Assembly: GCA_021414065.1 (NCBI GenBank)
Contig: JAIOPE010000037.1
Location: 87,960-151,959 of the forward strand
Reading direction: 5' to 3'
DNA length: 64,000 nt
DNA from: Planctomycetota bacterium
Lineage (GTDB): Bacteria; Planctomycetota; JAJSAM01; JAJVHW01
Part shown: positions 23,935 through 33,800 of the stretch, piece after piece
Numbering within the stretch: the first letter of the stretch is position 1
How the letters are laid out: the number at the start of each line of letters is the position of its first letter
Program-made: the position numbers and the translations under genes
Notes under the pieces: generated by a model
The model's database searches: none
Seen by the model: only the letters and a program-made list of their open reading frames with translations
Told to the model about the DNA's origin: nothing

Positions 23935-26388
23935 CTACGTGCCCCCCAGAAGGATCGTGGGGTCGATGCGCTCGATCGCGCCGCACGGGCAGTTGTAGAT
24001 GCACGCCATGTCGCCGCGTCCGGCGCAGAGGTCGCACTTCACCGCGCGGGCCTTCGGCCCCTTCGGCTCGTCCTTCTTCTCCGCGGTCGCGGGAGCCGGC
24101 TCCGGCTTCTTCGCCTTGAAGATCCCGCCGATCACGGGGATCGTCGAGAGCAGTTGCCGCATCGGAGACGCGATCACTTCCACGCCCGTCACGCCGACGA
24201 GCGACTGCATGTGGATCGTGCCGTAGGGGCAGGCCGGCTCGCAGAGCGAGCACCCGGTACACGCGAGCGGGTCGATGTTCACCTGACCGCGACGGTCGCG
24301 ACGGATCGCACCGAACTTGCAGGCCAGCATGCAGTCGGGGACCTGGCAGTTGTAGCAAGACGACGTGAGCAGCAGTTCGCCGTAGGAGAGGCCGCGCTTG
24401 CCGATGCGCGGGATGCGATCCTCGTGCGCCTCGATGCAGCCCGTCACGCACATGTTGCAGCGCGTGCACTTGCTCATGTCGATGACGAGCGCCTCGCCGG
24501 CCTTCACGACCTCGTGCTCGGCGCCGATCTCCCGCGCGCGCCCGCGGGCCGCGGCCTCGTCCTCCGTGAGGAACTCCGTGTCGAAGATGCGCTGGAGACG
24601 ATCCGTGACGGTCGCCTTGACGTCGGCGTGCTCCGCGAGCAGCGCGAGGAACGGCTCCTTCGGGATGCGCACGAGGTCCATGCGGTCCACGGCGGTCACC
24701 GTCGAGCGGCGCGGCTGGTCCGTGAGGAGCGCGACCTCGCCGAAGAACGAGTTCTCGCAGACCCACGCGAGGATCTCCTCGCGGCCTTCGGCGGACTTCG
24801 TGACCTTCGCGTGGCCCGTGCGGACCAGGAAGAAGGCGTCGCCGACGCCGCCCTCGCGGATCACCTCGGAGCCCTTCTCGGCCACGACCAGTTCGGCAAC
24901 GTCGGCGATCTGCTTCAGCACGCGGTCGCGGATGCCGCGGAAGAGCGACACTCCGGCGAGGTGGCTCTGCAGCGCCCGATCGCGGTACTGGTCGTCGATC
25001 GTCTTCTTGAAGCCGGCGCTCGCCTTGTCGGCATAGAGCCGCATGAACGTGTGCCGCGGGATCGAGAGCACCACGGTGTCGGCCTCGGCGATCACGGTGG
25101 CCGCGCGCGGCGCGTTCGACATGCAACTCATCTCGCCGAACCACGTGCCGCCCGTGAGCGACGTCAGGTACTTCGGGCCGCCTTCGGTCTGCTTGTAGAC
25201 GCCGACCATGCCGGAGAGCAGCACGAAGAAGTCGGCCGTGTACTCGCCTTCACGGCACACGACGGCCTTCGGCCCGAGTACGCGGAACTGCACCGATTCG
25301 TCGGCGAGACCTTCCCTGAGGAAGCGGAAGGCCGTCGGGCTGACACCCTTGAAGAGCGGGATCTGCGAGACGAGATACTCGGGCGAGTTCTTGTCCACGG
25401 GCGGTGCGGCGGGCGCTGCCGCTGCGGCCGGCGCCGGTGCCGCACCGGGGGCTTTCGGTCCCGGCGGGGCCAGACCGGGAGCCTTCGGTCCCGCCGGCGC
25501 CGCAGCCGACGGCGGCGCGCCCGGGGCCTTCGGTGCGACACCCGGCACCTTCGGCGCGCCGGGAGGCGCAGGAGGCTTCGGTCCCCCGCCGGGAGGTGCG
25601 GGAGGCGAGGGCGGCTTCGGCGCGGCCGGTGATCCGGGGGGAGACGGTGGCTTCGGTGCGCCGGGAGGCGACGGGGGCTTCGGCGACGCGCTCGGAGGAG
25701 TCGGAGGCTTCGGTCCACCTGCGGGCGGAGAAGGAACTCCGGGCGGCTTGGGAGGCGTTGGCGCGCCGGGAGGCTTCGGGCTGGCGCTCGGGGGCGCCGG
25801 AGGCTTCGGACCACCTGCGGGCGGCAGCGGCGGAGACGGCGGCTTCGGACCACCCACCGGCGGAGAAGGAACTCCTGGCGGCTTCGGAGGCGTTGGCGCG
25901 CCGGGGGGCTTCGGGCTGGCGCTCGGGGGGGCCGGAGGCTTCGGAGGAGACGGAGGCTTCGGTCCCCCTGCGGGCGGTCCGGGCGGCATCGGAGGTGTTG
26001 GAGCGCCGGGAGGCTTCGGGGCCGCGGACGGCGGCATCGGCGGTTTCGGAGCCGCCGCGGGCGCAGACGGCGCAACCGGCGGTTTCGGCGCGGCGCTCGG
26101 CGCGGCGCTCGGAGCAACGGGAGGAGCAACGGGAGAGGCAGCAGGCGGCGTCGGCGCGGGCGGCGGCGGCGGCGTCACCGACCGGGCCGCGCGGAGAGCC
26201 TCCTCGACGGGGATCGTCCGATCCTCCATCTCCGGCTCGTACGGCTCGAGCGTTGGTTCCTCAGCATCCAGGGTCGGCAGGCTGGCGTCGCTGTCGCGGC
26301 CGATGGGCGTGATCGGAATGGTGCGCTCGTCGTCGGGCGGACCGCTCGATCGACGGTCGTTCGGCGTGCTGTTGGGGTCTGTGCTCAT
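23935..26388 (-). CDS. Proline-rich protein with two cNMP-binding domains and DmsB/HmcB-like 4x[4Fe-4S] ferredoxin
   Basis: 817 aa. Residues about 70-335 are Pro/Ala/Gly repeats (GGPKPPSPP, SPKPPGAPTPPKPPG). Two cyclic-nucleotide-binding domains follow (about 345-465 with TWFGEMSCMSNAPRAATV, and 470-590 with SFFGEVALLTDQPRRSTV; the FGE and R-x-T elements of the phosphate-binding cassette are visible). The C-terminus has four ferredoxin cysteine sets: CTRCNMCVTGC, CYNCQVPDCMLAC, CTGCSLCEPACP and CDLCAGRGDMACIYNCP, the pattern of DMSO-reductase-type electron-transfer subunits. No signal peptide, so cytoplasmic. It lies four bases after the b-cytochrome and two before the FHA-cytochrome, so it probably forms the inner face of the same complex, gated or localised by cNMP (inference). 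Confidence 0.87.
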   Translation of the reverse strand: MSTDPNSTPNDRRSSGPPDDERTIPITPIGRDSDASLPTLDAEEPTLEPYEPEMEDRTIPVEEALRAARSVTPPPPPAPTPPAASPVAPPVAPSAAPSAAPKPPVAPSAPAAAPKPPMPPSAAPKPPGAPTPPMPPGPPAGGPKPPSPPKPPAPPSASPKPPGAPTPPKPPGVPSPPVGGPKPPSPPLPPAGGPKPPAPPSASPKPPGAPTPPKPPGVPSPPAGGPKPPTPPSASPKPPSPPGAPKPPSPPGSPAAPKPPSPPAPPGGGPKPPAPPGAPKVPGVAPKAPGAPPSAAAPAGPKAPGLAPPGPKAPGAAPAPAAAAAPAAPPVDKNSPEYLVSQIPLFKGVSPTAFRFLREGLADESVQFRVLGPKAVVCREGEYTADFFVLLSGMVGVYKQTEGGPKYLTSLTGGTWFGEMSCMSNAPRAATVIAEADTVVLSIPRHTFMRLYADKASAGFKKTIDDQYRDRALQSHLAGVSLFRGIRDRVLKQIADVAELVVAEKGSEVIREGGVGDAFFLVRTGHAKVTKSAEGREEILAWVCENSFFGEVALLTDQPRRSTVTAVDRMDLVRIPKEPFLALLAEHADVKATVTDRLQRIFDTEFLTEDEAAARGRAREIGAEHEVVKAGEALVIDMSKCTRCNMCVTGCIEAHEDRIPRIGKRGLSYGELLLTSSCYNCQVPDCMLACKFGAIRRDRRGQVNIDPLACTGCSLCEPACPYGTIHMQSLVGVTGVEVIASPMRQLLSTIPVIGGIFKAKKPEPAPATAEKKDEPKGPKARAVKCDLCAGRGDMACIYNCPCGAIERIDPTILLGGT
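25540..26130. repeat. Low-complexity proline-codon repeats inside the cNMP/ferredoxin gene
   Basis: Tandem imperfect repeats encoding units such as ASPKPPGAPTPPKPPGVPSPP, present twice nearly identically, and GGPKPPSPP. Prone to copy-number change and to assembly error. Confidence 0.65.
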
Positions 26389-26392
26389 CGTT

Positions 26393-27463
26393 TCAGTACC
26401 AGAGCACCAGGCCCACGTGGAGGGCGATGGCGAAGTAGACGAAGATGGAGACGGGCACGTGAACCCACCGCCACAGGCGGAGCTGGAAGTCGATGCGGCG
26501 CGCGGCGGCCGTGGTCCAGAGTAGGTAGTCGCGCGTTCCGGCCATGACGATCACGTCGCGCACGAGTTCGGCCTGATCGGGGTACTTCATCGCAACGCGG
26601 GCGAGCACGCCCTCGCTCCGTTTCCGCAGGTCGTCGAACGACGTCGTGCGCGCGAACATCTCGCGCACCTCGGCCTGCAACTCCGGCGACATCGTTCCCG
26701 CAACGCCCGCGATGCACGCTTCGTAGTTCTCCCGCGCGACGCCCGCTTCCTCGAAGGGGATCTCGCCGCCCTCCTTCGCGAGCTTCGGCGGCAGCAGGCG
26801 GTACATCACGGCAAGCACAACGCCCGTCACGAGCAGCACGCCGGAGCCGACGAGCAGTACCCACCCGAGCGGGTGGCGCAACACGCCGTCGGCATGGAAC
26901 CAGACGCCGACGCAGGCCGCGGCGCCGACGCCCATGTGCATCTCGAGCCACGGTTCGAGGCGCCCGAGCGGCTCGCGCTTGCGGAGTTGCACGAACCGGA
27001 TCGCTTTGCCGCCGATGTCGGCCGTGCGGATCTCCGCGCGCTGGATCTTCTCGACATGGAAGCGGCGCAGCACTTCGTCTGCGGCGACCAGGATCTCGGC
27101 GTCGTTCGCGTACGCGCCGCTCAGCACCTTCTTGTTGAGGAGTTGGATCTCGGACCAGCACGAGTCCACCATGCCGCGGGGCGCCCGGCCCCAGTCGCGG
27201 AAGAACTTCAGCTTCACGCTCCACTTGCGGAACACGAACGCGAGCGTCGCCACAAACAGGGCGAGAACCACGTTCCCCGACCAGATGAACCAAGTGCGTT
27301 CGTCGCCCGCGAAGCCGCGCAGCGCGCTGTTCATCCAGACCCATGCAGCAACGCCCGGCAGGAGCACCGCAGCGAGCCAGATCCACGTGCCGGGGCGGCC
27401 GAGGAACCGCACGGCGAACCGGCGGTTCAGGAGTTTGACGTCGCTGCCGGCGGTGACGCTCAA
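26393..27463 (-). CDS. Di-haem b-type membrane cytochrome
   Basis: 356 aa from TTG 27463, which overlaps the stop of the upstream gene (TTGA); the longer track start is a shadow. Hydrophobic helices are at about 26-46, 57-79, 172-190, 195-217 and 335-355. The third carries His pairs 14 residues apart (EMHMGVGAAACVGVWFHAD), and so does the last (WVHVPVSIFVYFAIALHVG). This bis-His geometry is that of two stacked haems b in quinone-reactive cytochromes. Large soluble loops lie between helices 2-3 and 4-5. I do not recognise a named family; a NarI/HmcE-like role in passing electrons between quinol and the cytochromes is inferred from context. Confidence 0.75.
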   Translation of the reverse strand: MSVTAGSDVKLLNRRFAVRFLGRPGTWIWLAAVLLPGVAAWVWMNSALRGFAGDERTWFIWSGNVVLALFVATLAFVFRKWSVKLKFFRDWGRAPRGMVDSCWSEIQLLNKKVLSGAYANDAEILVAADEVLRRFHVEKIQRAEIRTADIGGKAIRFVQLRKREPLGRLEPWLEMHMGVGAAACVGVWFHADGVLRHPLGWVLLVGSGVLLVTGVVLAVMYRLLPPKLAKEGGEIPFEEAGVARENYEACIAGVAGTMSPELQAEVREMFARTTSFDDLRKRSEGVLARVAMKYPDQAELVRDVIVMAGTRDYLLWTTAAARRIDFQLRLWRWVHVPVSIFVYFAIALHVGLVLWY

Positions 27464-29634
27464 CGGGCACCCAGGGCACGGAGGAACCCGCGCGGCTTGA
27501 AGCGGTGACACGTGTCGCAGGTGCGACCCTGCGGGTCCACGCCCGGCTTCTCGATGGCCGGGTTGTTGAACCACTGGCCCGCGTAGTCCGCGTCCTCGTG
27601 GATCGACGTCGCGGCCTTCGCCTTCGTCACGCGCTCCGCGTAAACGTACGTGCGGCCTTCACGCGCGTGGCACGACGCGCAGTCGCCACCCTTGTCGTGG
27701 AACTGCTTCCCTGGGAGGAGCGAGAGGTGCGTGCGCGGTGCGATCTTCGTCGGCGAGAGCGCATCGCGGATCTCTTCGTGGCACTCCTTGCAGTTCTTCG
27801 CGTCGGCCGGTGTGGACGTCTTCTTGCCGGTGCGCGCGAACTTCTCGGCGTCTTTCTCGTCGTGCGCGTGGCACCGCGTGCAGTCGGCGACGTCCGCGGG
27901 CGTGACGTACCCGATCTCGCCGCCTTCGACGTGGCAGCCGGTGCAGGGCACGCCGAGTCCGCCCTTCCACTTGGCGCCGACCACGTGCGACTTGTGGTCG
28001 AACTCCGGGACGGTCTTCTCGACGCTCGCGAGGCCCAGTTGCTCGCGGGTGGCGCCCACGTGGCACACGAGACACCCCTTCGCGGAACCCCCGGCGTCGG
28101 AGCGCGTCACCGGCGCCTCGAAGTGCGGATCGAAGCGCTGGAGATCGGCGCTCCACGACGCAGTTCCCGACGACGTGTGACAGGCGAGGCAGTCCGTGTT
28201 CGATGGCGCGGAGGGCAGGTGCGGGCCGTGCTTGAACGCACGCCCGTTCAGGGCGGACGTCAGCGCGGACGGGTCCCCGATGTGACAGTCACGGCACTCG
28301 AGCTTCTTGCCGTCCTTCGACGTCGCGCCGGCGTCGGTCGCATCGGCGAGTGTGCCACCGTTTCGCGTCACGCCGGGGTGATCGTGATTCGCGAACTTCA
28401 CGCCGCCGCTGATCGTCTCGCGCGCGACCTTCGCCTTCGCGACCGGGAGCTTGCCCTCGGCGTCGGCAGCGCCCGAGTGACACTTGAAACACGCCCACGC
28501 ACCGACGCCGTGCCCGGGCGCAGACCACGAGGCGTGGCACGCGACGCAGGCGTCGTAGTCGACGAGCGCGCCGCGACCGACCGGCTCGTCGGATGCCTTG
28601 CGCGCGGGGAAGAGCTTCGTCGCCGCGGCGTCGCGTTCGGGGTAGTGGCACGTGCGGCAACCGTCGGTCACCTTCCCCGACGTCTCGATCTTGTTCTCGG
28701 GCGCAGCGAGGTGCTTCTCGTGCGGGAACTTGCTGAAGACGACGAACGGCAGCCGCGTCGTGCGCCCCGGCGACGCGACGCCGACGAGCGGCTTCTTCTC
28801 GGCGTCCATGTGACACGACTCGCAGGCCTGCGCCGTGCCCGCGACCGGGTCGTAGTCCCAGATGGTGCGACTCGTCTTCACCGCGGCGTGGCACTTCGCG
28901 CAGTCGCCGTCGGCCGCGCCGTGGTCGCCGTGCAGGAACGAGCGGTCGTTCCCACGGTTCGCTGCGCTGCGGAAGCGCTGCGGCAGAATCGACGTCACCC
29001 CCGTGTGGCACGTCTCGCACGGCTTGCCGTCGCCGGTGACGTCGTCCTTCTTGACGAGTCCGCCCTTCGGCTCGTGTGCGCGGTGGCAGTCGGTGCAGGT
29101 GAAGTCGCCGTGCTTGCCGCCGGGCCGCCCGCCGGTGCCCGCGGCGCCGAGGCCGCCCTCGGGGAGGGAGAACTCGACCCAGCCCATCTCCTTTTCCACT
29201 CGGTGGCAGGAGAAGCAGGTGACCGACGTGTCTTTCAGATGCTCCTTGTGCGGGAACCGCGCGCCCACCGGAGCCGCGCGCGCGAACTGCGCGTCGAGGT
29301 TCTTCGCGGCCACATGGCACGTCATGCAGCCGTCGAGGTGGGCGTCGTCGCTCACCGCGAAGTTGTGGCAGACCCGGCACTCCTTGTCGGCCACACCGCC
29401 GCCGCCGGGGCGCTTCCCGCTGCGATCCAGCGCCGCCGCCTCGGCGAGCCCGGCCGAGATCGTCGCGGGAGAGAGATGCGGCTGGTGCGGGAAGCTGTAC
29501 GGACCGTCGCCGTAGGGCCCGGCGAACGTGGCCTGCGCCGCGACGATCGCAACGACACAGAGCGCCGCGCCGACCGCAGACACGGTGAGCCAGGCGGCGA
29601 GCGCACGCCCGCCGCGAGTTGTGCCGCGGATCAC
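27460..29634 (-). CDS. 18-haem c-type cytochrome, membrane anchored
   Basis: 724 aa from GTG 29634, overlapping the upstream stop (GTGA). An N-terminal hydrophobic helix (LAAWLTVSAVGAALCVVAIVAA) acts as signal or anchor, followed by 18 CxxCH motifs from CRVCH to CDTCH spread over the whole protein, with many paired His (FPHQPH, FPHKEH, FPHEKH). The number and spacing recall large Hmc-type or cytochrome c3-like nanowire proteins. It is sandwiched between a double-FHA membrane protein and the b-type cytochrome, all in one tightly overlapped operon. Probably periplasmic electron storage or conduction; partners inferred. Confidence 0.9.
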   Translation of the reverse strand: MIRGTTRGGRALAAWLTVSAVGAALCVVAIVAAQATFAGPYGDGPYSFPHQPHLSPATISAGLAEAAALDRSGKRPGGGGVADKECRVCHNFAVSDDAHLDGCMTCHVAAKNLDAQFARAAPVGARFPHKEHLKDTSVTCFSCHRVEKEMGWVEFSLPEGGLGAAGTGGRPGGKHGDFTCTDCHRAHEPKGGLVKKDDVTGDGKPCETCHTGVTSILPQRFRSAANRGNDRSFLHGDHGAADGDCAKCHAAVKTSRTIWDYDPVAGTAQACESCHMDAEKKPLVGVASPGRTTRLPFVVFSKFPHEKHLAAPENKIETSGKVTDGCRTCHYPERDAAATKLFPARKASDEPVGRGALVDYDACVACHASWSAPGHGVGAWACFKCHSGAADAEGKLPVAKAKVARETISGGVKFANHDHPGVTRNGGTLADATDAGATSKDGKKLECRDCHIGDPSALTSALNGRAFKHGPHLPSAPSNTDCLACHTSSGTASWSADLQRFDPHFEAPVTRSDAGGSAKGCLVCHVGATREQLGLASVEKTVPEFDHKSHVVGAKWKGGLGVPCTGCHVEGGEIGYVTPADVADCTRCHAHDEKDAEKFARTGKKTSTPADAKNCKECHEEIRDALSPTKIAPRTHLSLLPGKQFHDKGGDCASCHAREGRTYVYAERVTKAKAATSIHEDADYAGQWFNNPAIEKPGVDPQGRTCDTCHRFKPRGFLRALGAR

Positions 29635-30677
29635 TTCGGCGCCCCTCCGAACCAGCCGGCCTTCCAGCCGACCAGTGCGAGGACCACGAGTCCGACGACC
29701 ACGACCACGATCCCGATGAGCTTCGACGTGCCGCCGCCGCCGCCCGCAGCCGTGGTCGGCTGCAACGTGGCGATGACCTGGCGCTGGCGGTAAAGCTCGG
29801 CCCAGTCCTTCGGCGAGAAGATGCCCTTCTCCACGAAGATCTCGCCGAGCGTGCGTCCTGACGTGCGGTGTTCCGTGAGCGCCTCGCGCGCTTGCTGGTC
29901 GGTCGCCTTGCCCATACGGACTGCATGGTTCGCGAGCACTTCGGCGAGCGGGTCCGACGCGCCGGCCGCGCCGCCCGCCTCGGGCGACCGCGCGACGAAC
30001 AGGCAGTCCACCGTGCCGAACGTGACGGCCGTCTGCGGCTCAAGCGGCGTCGCCGCCGAGATCCGCACGCCGCCGAGGAACGTGCCGTTCGCGGAGCCGA
30101 GGTCTTCGATGAGGAACCTACCCCCGTCGAACTTGATCTTCGCGTGCTTCGACGAGACGGACTGGTGCGGCACGACGATCTGGGCGTCGCCCTTCTCGCG
30201 GCCGACGATCACTTCCATCTCGGTGATCTCGATGGTCTGGTGCGCGTGCTCCGCGCCGAGCACGAGCCGCCCGTGCGCCGCCTTGAACCGCGCGATCTCC
30301 ACGAGCAGCGACTGCATGGTGCCCGCGCCGACGGCGACCGTCTTCTCCGTCCTCCCGAACCCCGAGTCCGACTCGGTGCCGCCCGTGGCCGTGATCTCGA
30401 GGATCGCGGGGCCGAAGACGAGCTTCTGCCCGCGTCGGAGCGGCACGTCAGCGTGGGGCGCGAGACGGTCGCCGTCGTCGATCCGCGTTCCGTTCGTCGA
30501 TCCGAGATCCGTGACCACCAGTTCCAGGCCGTCGGGACGGACCTTCGCGTGCTTCGACGAAATCTGCCCGTCGGCGACGACGATGTCGGCCGGCGCCTTG
30601 CGGCCGATCAGAAGCTCTCGGTCAAGGTCGAACTCCCGTTCGACTTTGCCATTGACGGTCAACCGCAGGCGGATCAT
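29631..30677 (-). CDS. Double-FHA protein with C-terminal membrane anchor
   Basis: 348 aa from ATG 30677 (GGAGGG lies about 13 bases upstream). FHA 1 at about 20-95 (LLIGRKAPADIVVADGQISSKHAKV, DLGSTNGTRI) and FHA 2 at about 150-225 (VIVGREKGD, SVSSKHAKI, DLGSANGTFL) both keep the GR, SxKH and NGT motifs, so both should bind phosphothreonine peptides. A helical segment (LGEIFVEKGIFSPKDWAELYRQR) resembles the short module seen in type II/IV secretion-related N-domains. The tail ends in one membrane helix (LIGIVVVVVGLVVLALVGW). First of the overlapped redox genes, with the FHA part in the cytoplasm. Confidence 0.88.
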   Translation of the reverse strand: MIRLRLTVNGKVEREFDLDRELLIGRKAPADIVVADGQISSKHAKVRPDGLELVVTDLGSTNGTRIDDGDRLAPHADVPLRRGQKLVFGPAILEITATGGTESDSGFGRTEKTVAVGAGTMQSLLVEIARFKAAHGRLVLGAEHAHQTIEITEMEVIVGREKGDAQIVVPHQSVSSKHAKIKFDGGRFLIEDLGSANGTFLGGVRISAATPLEPQTAVTFGTVDCLFVARSPEAGGAAGASDPLAEVLANHAVRMGKATDQQAREALTEHRTSGRTLGEIFVEKGIFSPKDWAELYRQRQVIATLQPTTAAGGGGGTSKLIGIVVVVVGLVVLALVGWKAGWFGGAPK

Positions 30678-30827
30678 GGCTGCAAATCGTCCCTCCGCCC
30701 GCCGTCTCGTGCACGAGCGGGGGCATTGTTGGCGGGTGTCCCCGGAGCCGCAAGCCGATTCGCCTCAAAGTGTTCGCAGGGTCGGAACTTCTCCGCAAAC
30801 TCGCGCGTCGTTCGTCCCCGGTTCGCC

Positions 30828-33800
30828 TCAGTTCGTTCCGGCGACGATCTTCGCGGCCTCGGCGGCCATCTCCGTGCCCGGCACGGCAGCGACAACTGCG
30901 GCGGCCACCTCGCGGGCCTCGTCGCGGCGCAGCTTCGCGACGAGGTAGCGCGCCAGCCGCAGCCCGGTGGCCCCACGGAGCCGCGCCGGCGCGTGGGTCT
31001 GCGCCGCGCCGAGGTCCAGCGACGTCCGCCACGCCTGCTCCGCCAGTCGGCCGTCGCCGGCAGCGTGAGCGCAGACCCCGAGCGTGTCCCACGAGTTGGG
31101 GTCCTTCGGGGCGAGTTTCACCGCGCGATTCGCCATCTCCAGAGCGCGCGTCGCAGCCTGTTTGTCGGAACTCCAGATCCACGCCAGGTTGTTCGCCGCC
31201 GCCGCGTTACTTGGGTTCAGATCGAGGCTCGAGAGGAAGCACCTGGCTGCCTCTTCCGGACGATTCGCACGGATCGCAGTGCACCCGAGCACGAACGACG
31301 CCCGCGCGCGCAGCGGACGCGCGCCGGTGCCGAGTTCAGCAATCACCGCGGTCGCCACACGTTCCGCGTCGGCGTCTTCGCCCGACTGGGAGAGCACTTC
31401 GGACTCGAGGACGCGCGCCTCCGGTCCGGTGGCGCGACGGGCGATCTCCTTCGCCTCCGCGGTGCCGATGCCGCTGGCGACTGCGATCTGCGCCCGGAAC
31501 AGCTCCGAGCGTGCGCGCTGCGCGGCCGTCGCACTCGCCTCGAATGCTCGAGCGTCGGCAATCGCGTCATCGGGCCGGCCCGACTGCGCGAGCAGCGCGG
31601 CGAGGTGACGGGCGGGGGCTTCGGCGGTGGGCCGCGCATCGCGAAGGGCGCGCACGCGCGCGAGTGCCGCGTCGGCCCGGCCGCGCTGCGCAAGTTGAGC
31701 GGCGAAGGCCAACGGCACGCGCTCCCCGTCGTGGGTCCTGCACCATGCGTCCACACGCCGGGCCGCATCGTCTTCCCGACCGAGTTGGAGCAGCGCCGCC
31801 ACGACACCGCTCATCGCAGCGTCGTCGTCGGGTGCGATCCGTTGCGCCCGCTCGAACGCCTGCAGTGCGCCGTCGATGTCCTGACTGCGCAGCCGCATCG
31901 ATCCGCGGGCCACCCAGGCGAGGGCGGAGTCGGACTGCTCGGGCGGCAGATCCACGAGGAGTTGCTGCGCTCTGTCCGGGCGGCCGGCGGCGAAAGCTGC
32001 GGCGACTGCGCTCCAGCGCATGCGGATCGCCCAGTCGTCGCCAACCGCCGAGTTCGCGAGGAACGCCTCGGCGGCGGACTCCGCTTCATCGAACGCGCCA
32101 CGCCGGAAGAGCACCACGATCCACGCATCCGCAGCGCGCGGGTTGGTCCGGTCCAGCTTCATCGCACCGAGCACCGTGCCTTCGCGCTCATCGACGGTGC
32201 CCGCGGCAGCGGCGTCCACGAGGCGGTCGGACACGCGACGGCGGATCGGGCTGTCCGGGTCCGTACGGGCCGCCGCAACGCGCATGTCTTCGAGTCCGAG
32301 GCGCACGTCGCCCGACCGGAAGAGCGCCTCACCGAGCAGGTAGCGCGCGACCGGCTCGTCGGGGGCAGACGCTGTCGCGCGCCGCAGTGCATCGACCGCC
32401 TCGGCCGACCGGCCTTCGGCGAGCAGGATTCGGCCATCCACGAGGTCGGTCACCCCCGCGACGCGCGACGCGGTCATGGCTGCGCGAATACGGCGCGCGT
32501 CGGCGAACCGCTCGGCGTCGGTCTCGCGCCCTTCGAGGATCGCGAAGATCGCGACCAGCGATGCGGCGGGGTCGCCGGGCTTTGACGTCAGGATGGCGCG
32601 AGACATCCCAACCGCGCCATCGACATTCCCCGCGTCGAAGAGTTGCCGTGCACGTTCTACGGAAACTGCGTCCGTGGATCGGCCCGGCATGTGCCCAGCC
32701 AGGACCGCATCCACTTCGGCCTGGTGCTCCGGCGCGAGACGCCCGCGAAAGCGGTCCGCGACTGCGTCGGCGCCTGCGGCATCGGACGAGAGCAGCAGTG
32801 CCTCGATGAGGAACACGAGCGTGGCGGGATCGGGCTTGCGGGCCAGATCCAGCAGGCGGCGCAGGTCCGCCGCCGCCGACCGCCAGTCCCCGGTCATGCG
32901 GGCGCACCTGGCGCGAACTGCCAGCAGTTCCTCGTCGTCCGGCTTCTTCTGAAGTGCGGCACTGGCGAGCGCCGACGCACCGATCGGGTCTCCTGCGGCG
33001 AAACGAGCGATCACCTGCGTCCGCGCCTCGACCTGCAGCCTTGGGCGAAGGGCGTTCGCGATCGAGATCGCGCGCGCCGCGTCGGTCCACGCGGCCGGCG
33101 TGCCGACCGCCGCCGACGCCGACGCGAGCAGGCACTGCAGGTCCGCGCGGCCCGGGGCTCCGCGTACCGCTCGTGCCGCCTGCGCAGCGGCGTCCGTAGT
33201 CCGTCCCCGAGCGAGCGAGAGCGACGCGAGGGCCGCCCAGTCGTCGGGCGACGCGTCGTCCCGCGACTCGACGAGCGGGCGGATCTCCGCAAGCGCGGAC
33301 TCGATCGCCTTCGTGCGCTCCGCGGCGGGCACGTCGGGTCGGAACTGCAGGAACGCCAGGCGCACCGCGGCGGCGACTTTGGCCCCCTGTGCGGACGCGT
33401 GGCGGAGCAGGACCTCGGCCTCGTCGATGCGCCCCTCTGCCCGACGGAGGTCGGCCGCGAGGAGGAGCACCGTCGGATCGTCGGGCCGCATCGCGAGCAG
33501 CGGAGCCACGTGCGCCGACGCGACGCTCCACGTGCCGTCTCGCATCGCGACTCCGGCGAGCGCGAGGCGCAGGTCCCCCTGCGGATCGGACTTGGCCGCC
33601 GCAGAGGTGACGCACGACATCGTGAGGCTGGCGCGGTCGCACCGCTCGCCGACGTCCAGAACCTCGGATGCAGTCGCAAGGTCCGGCCGTTCCGCAAGCG
33701 CCGCCGCAAAGTGAGACGACGCGCGAGTCGGCTCGTTCATGAGCAACGCGGCGCGCCCGGCGAGCAGGTGCGTGATCGCCCGGCGCGCCGGCGTGGCCGT

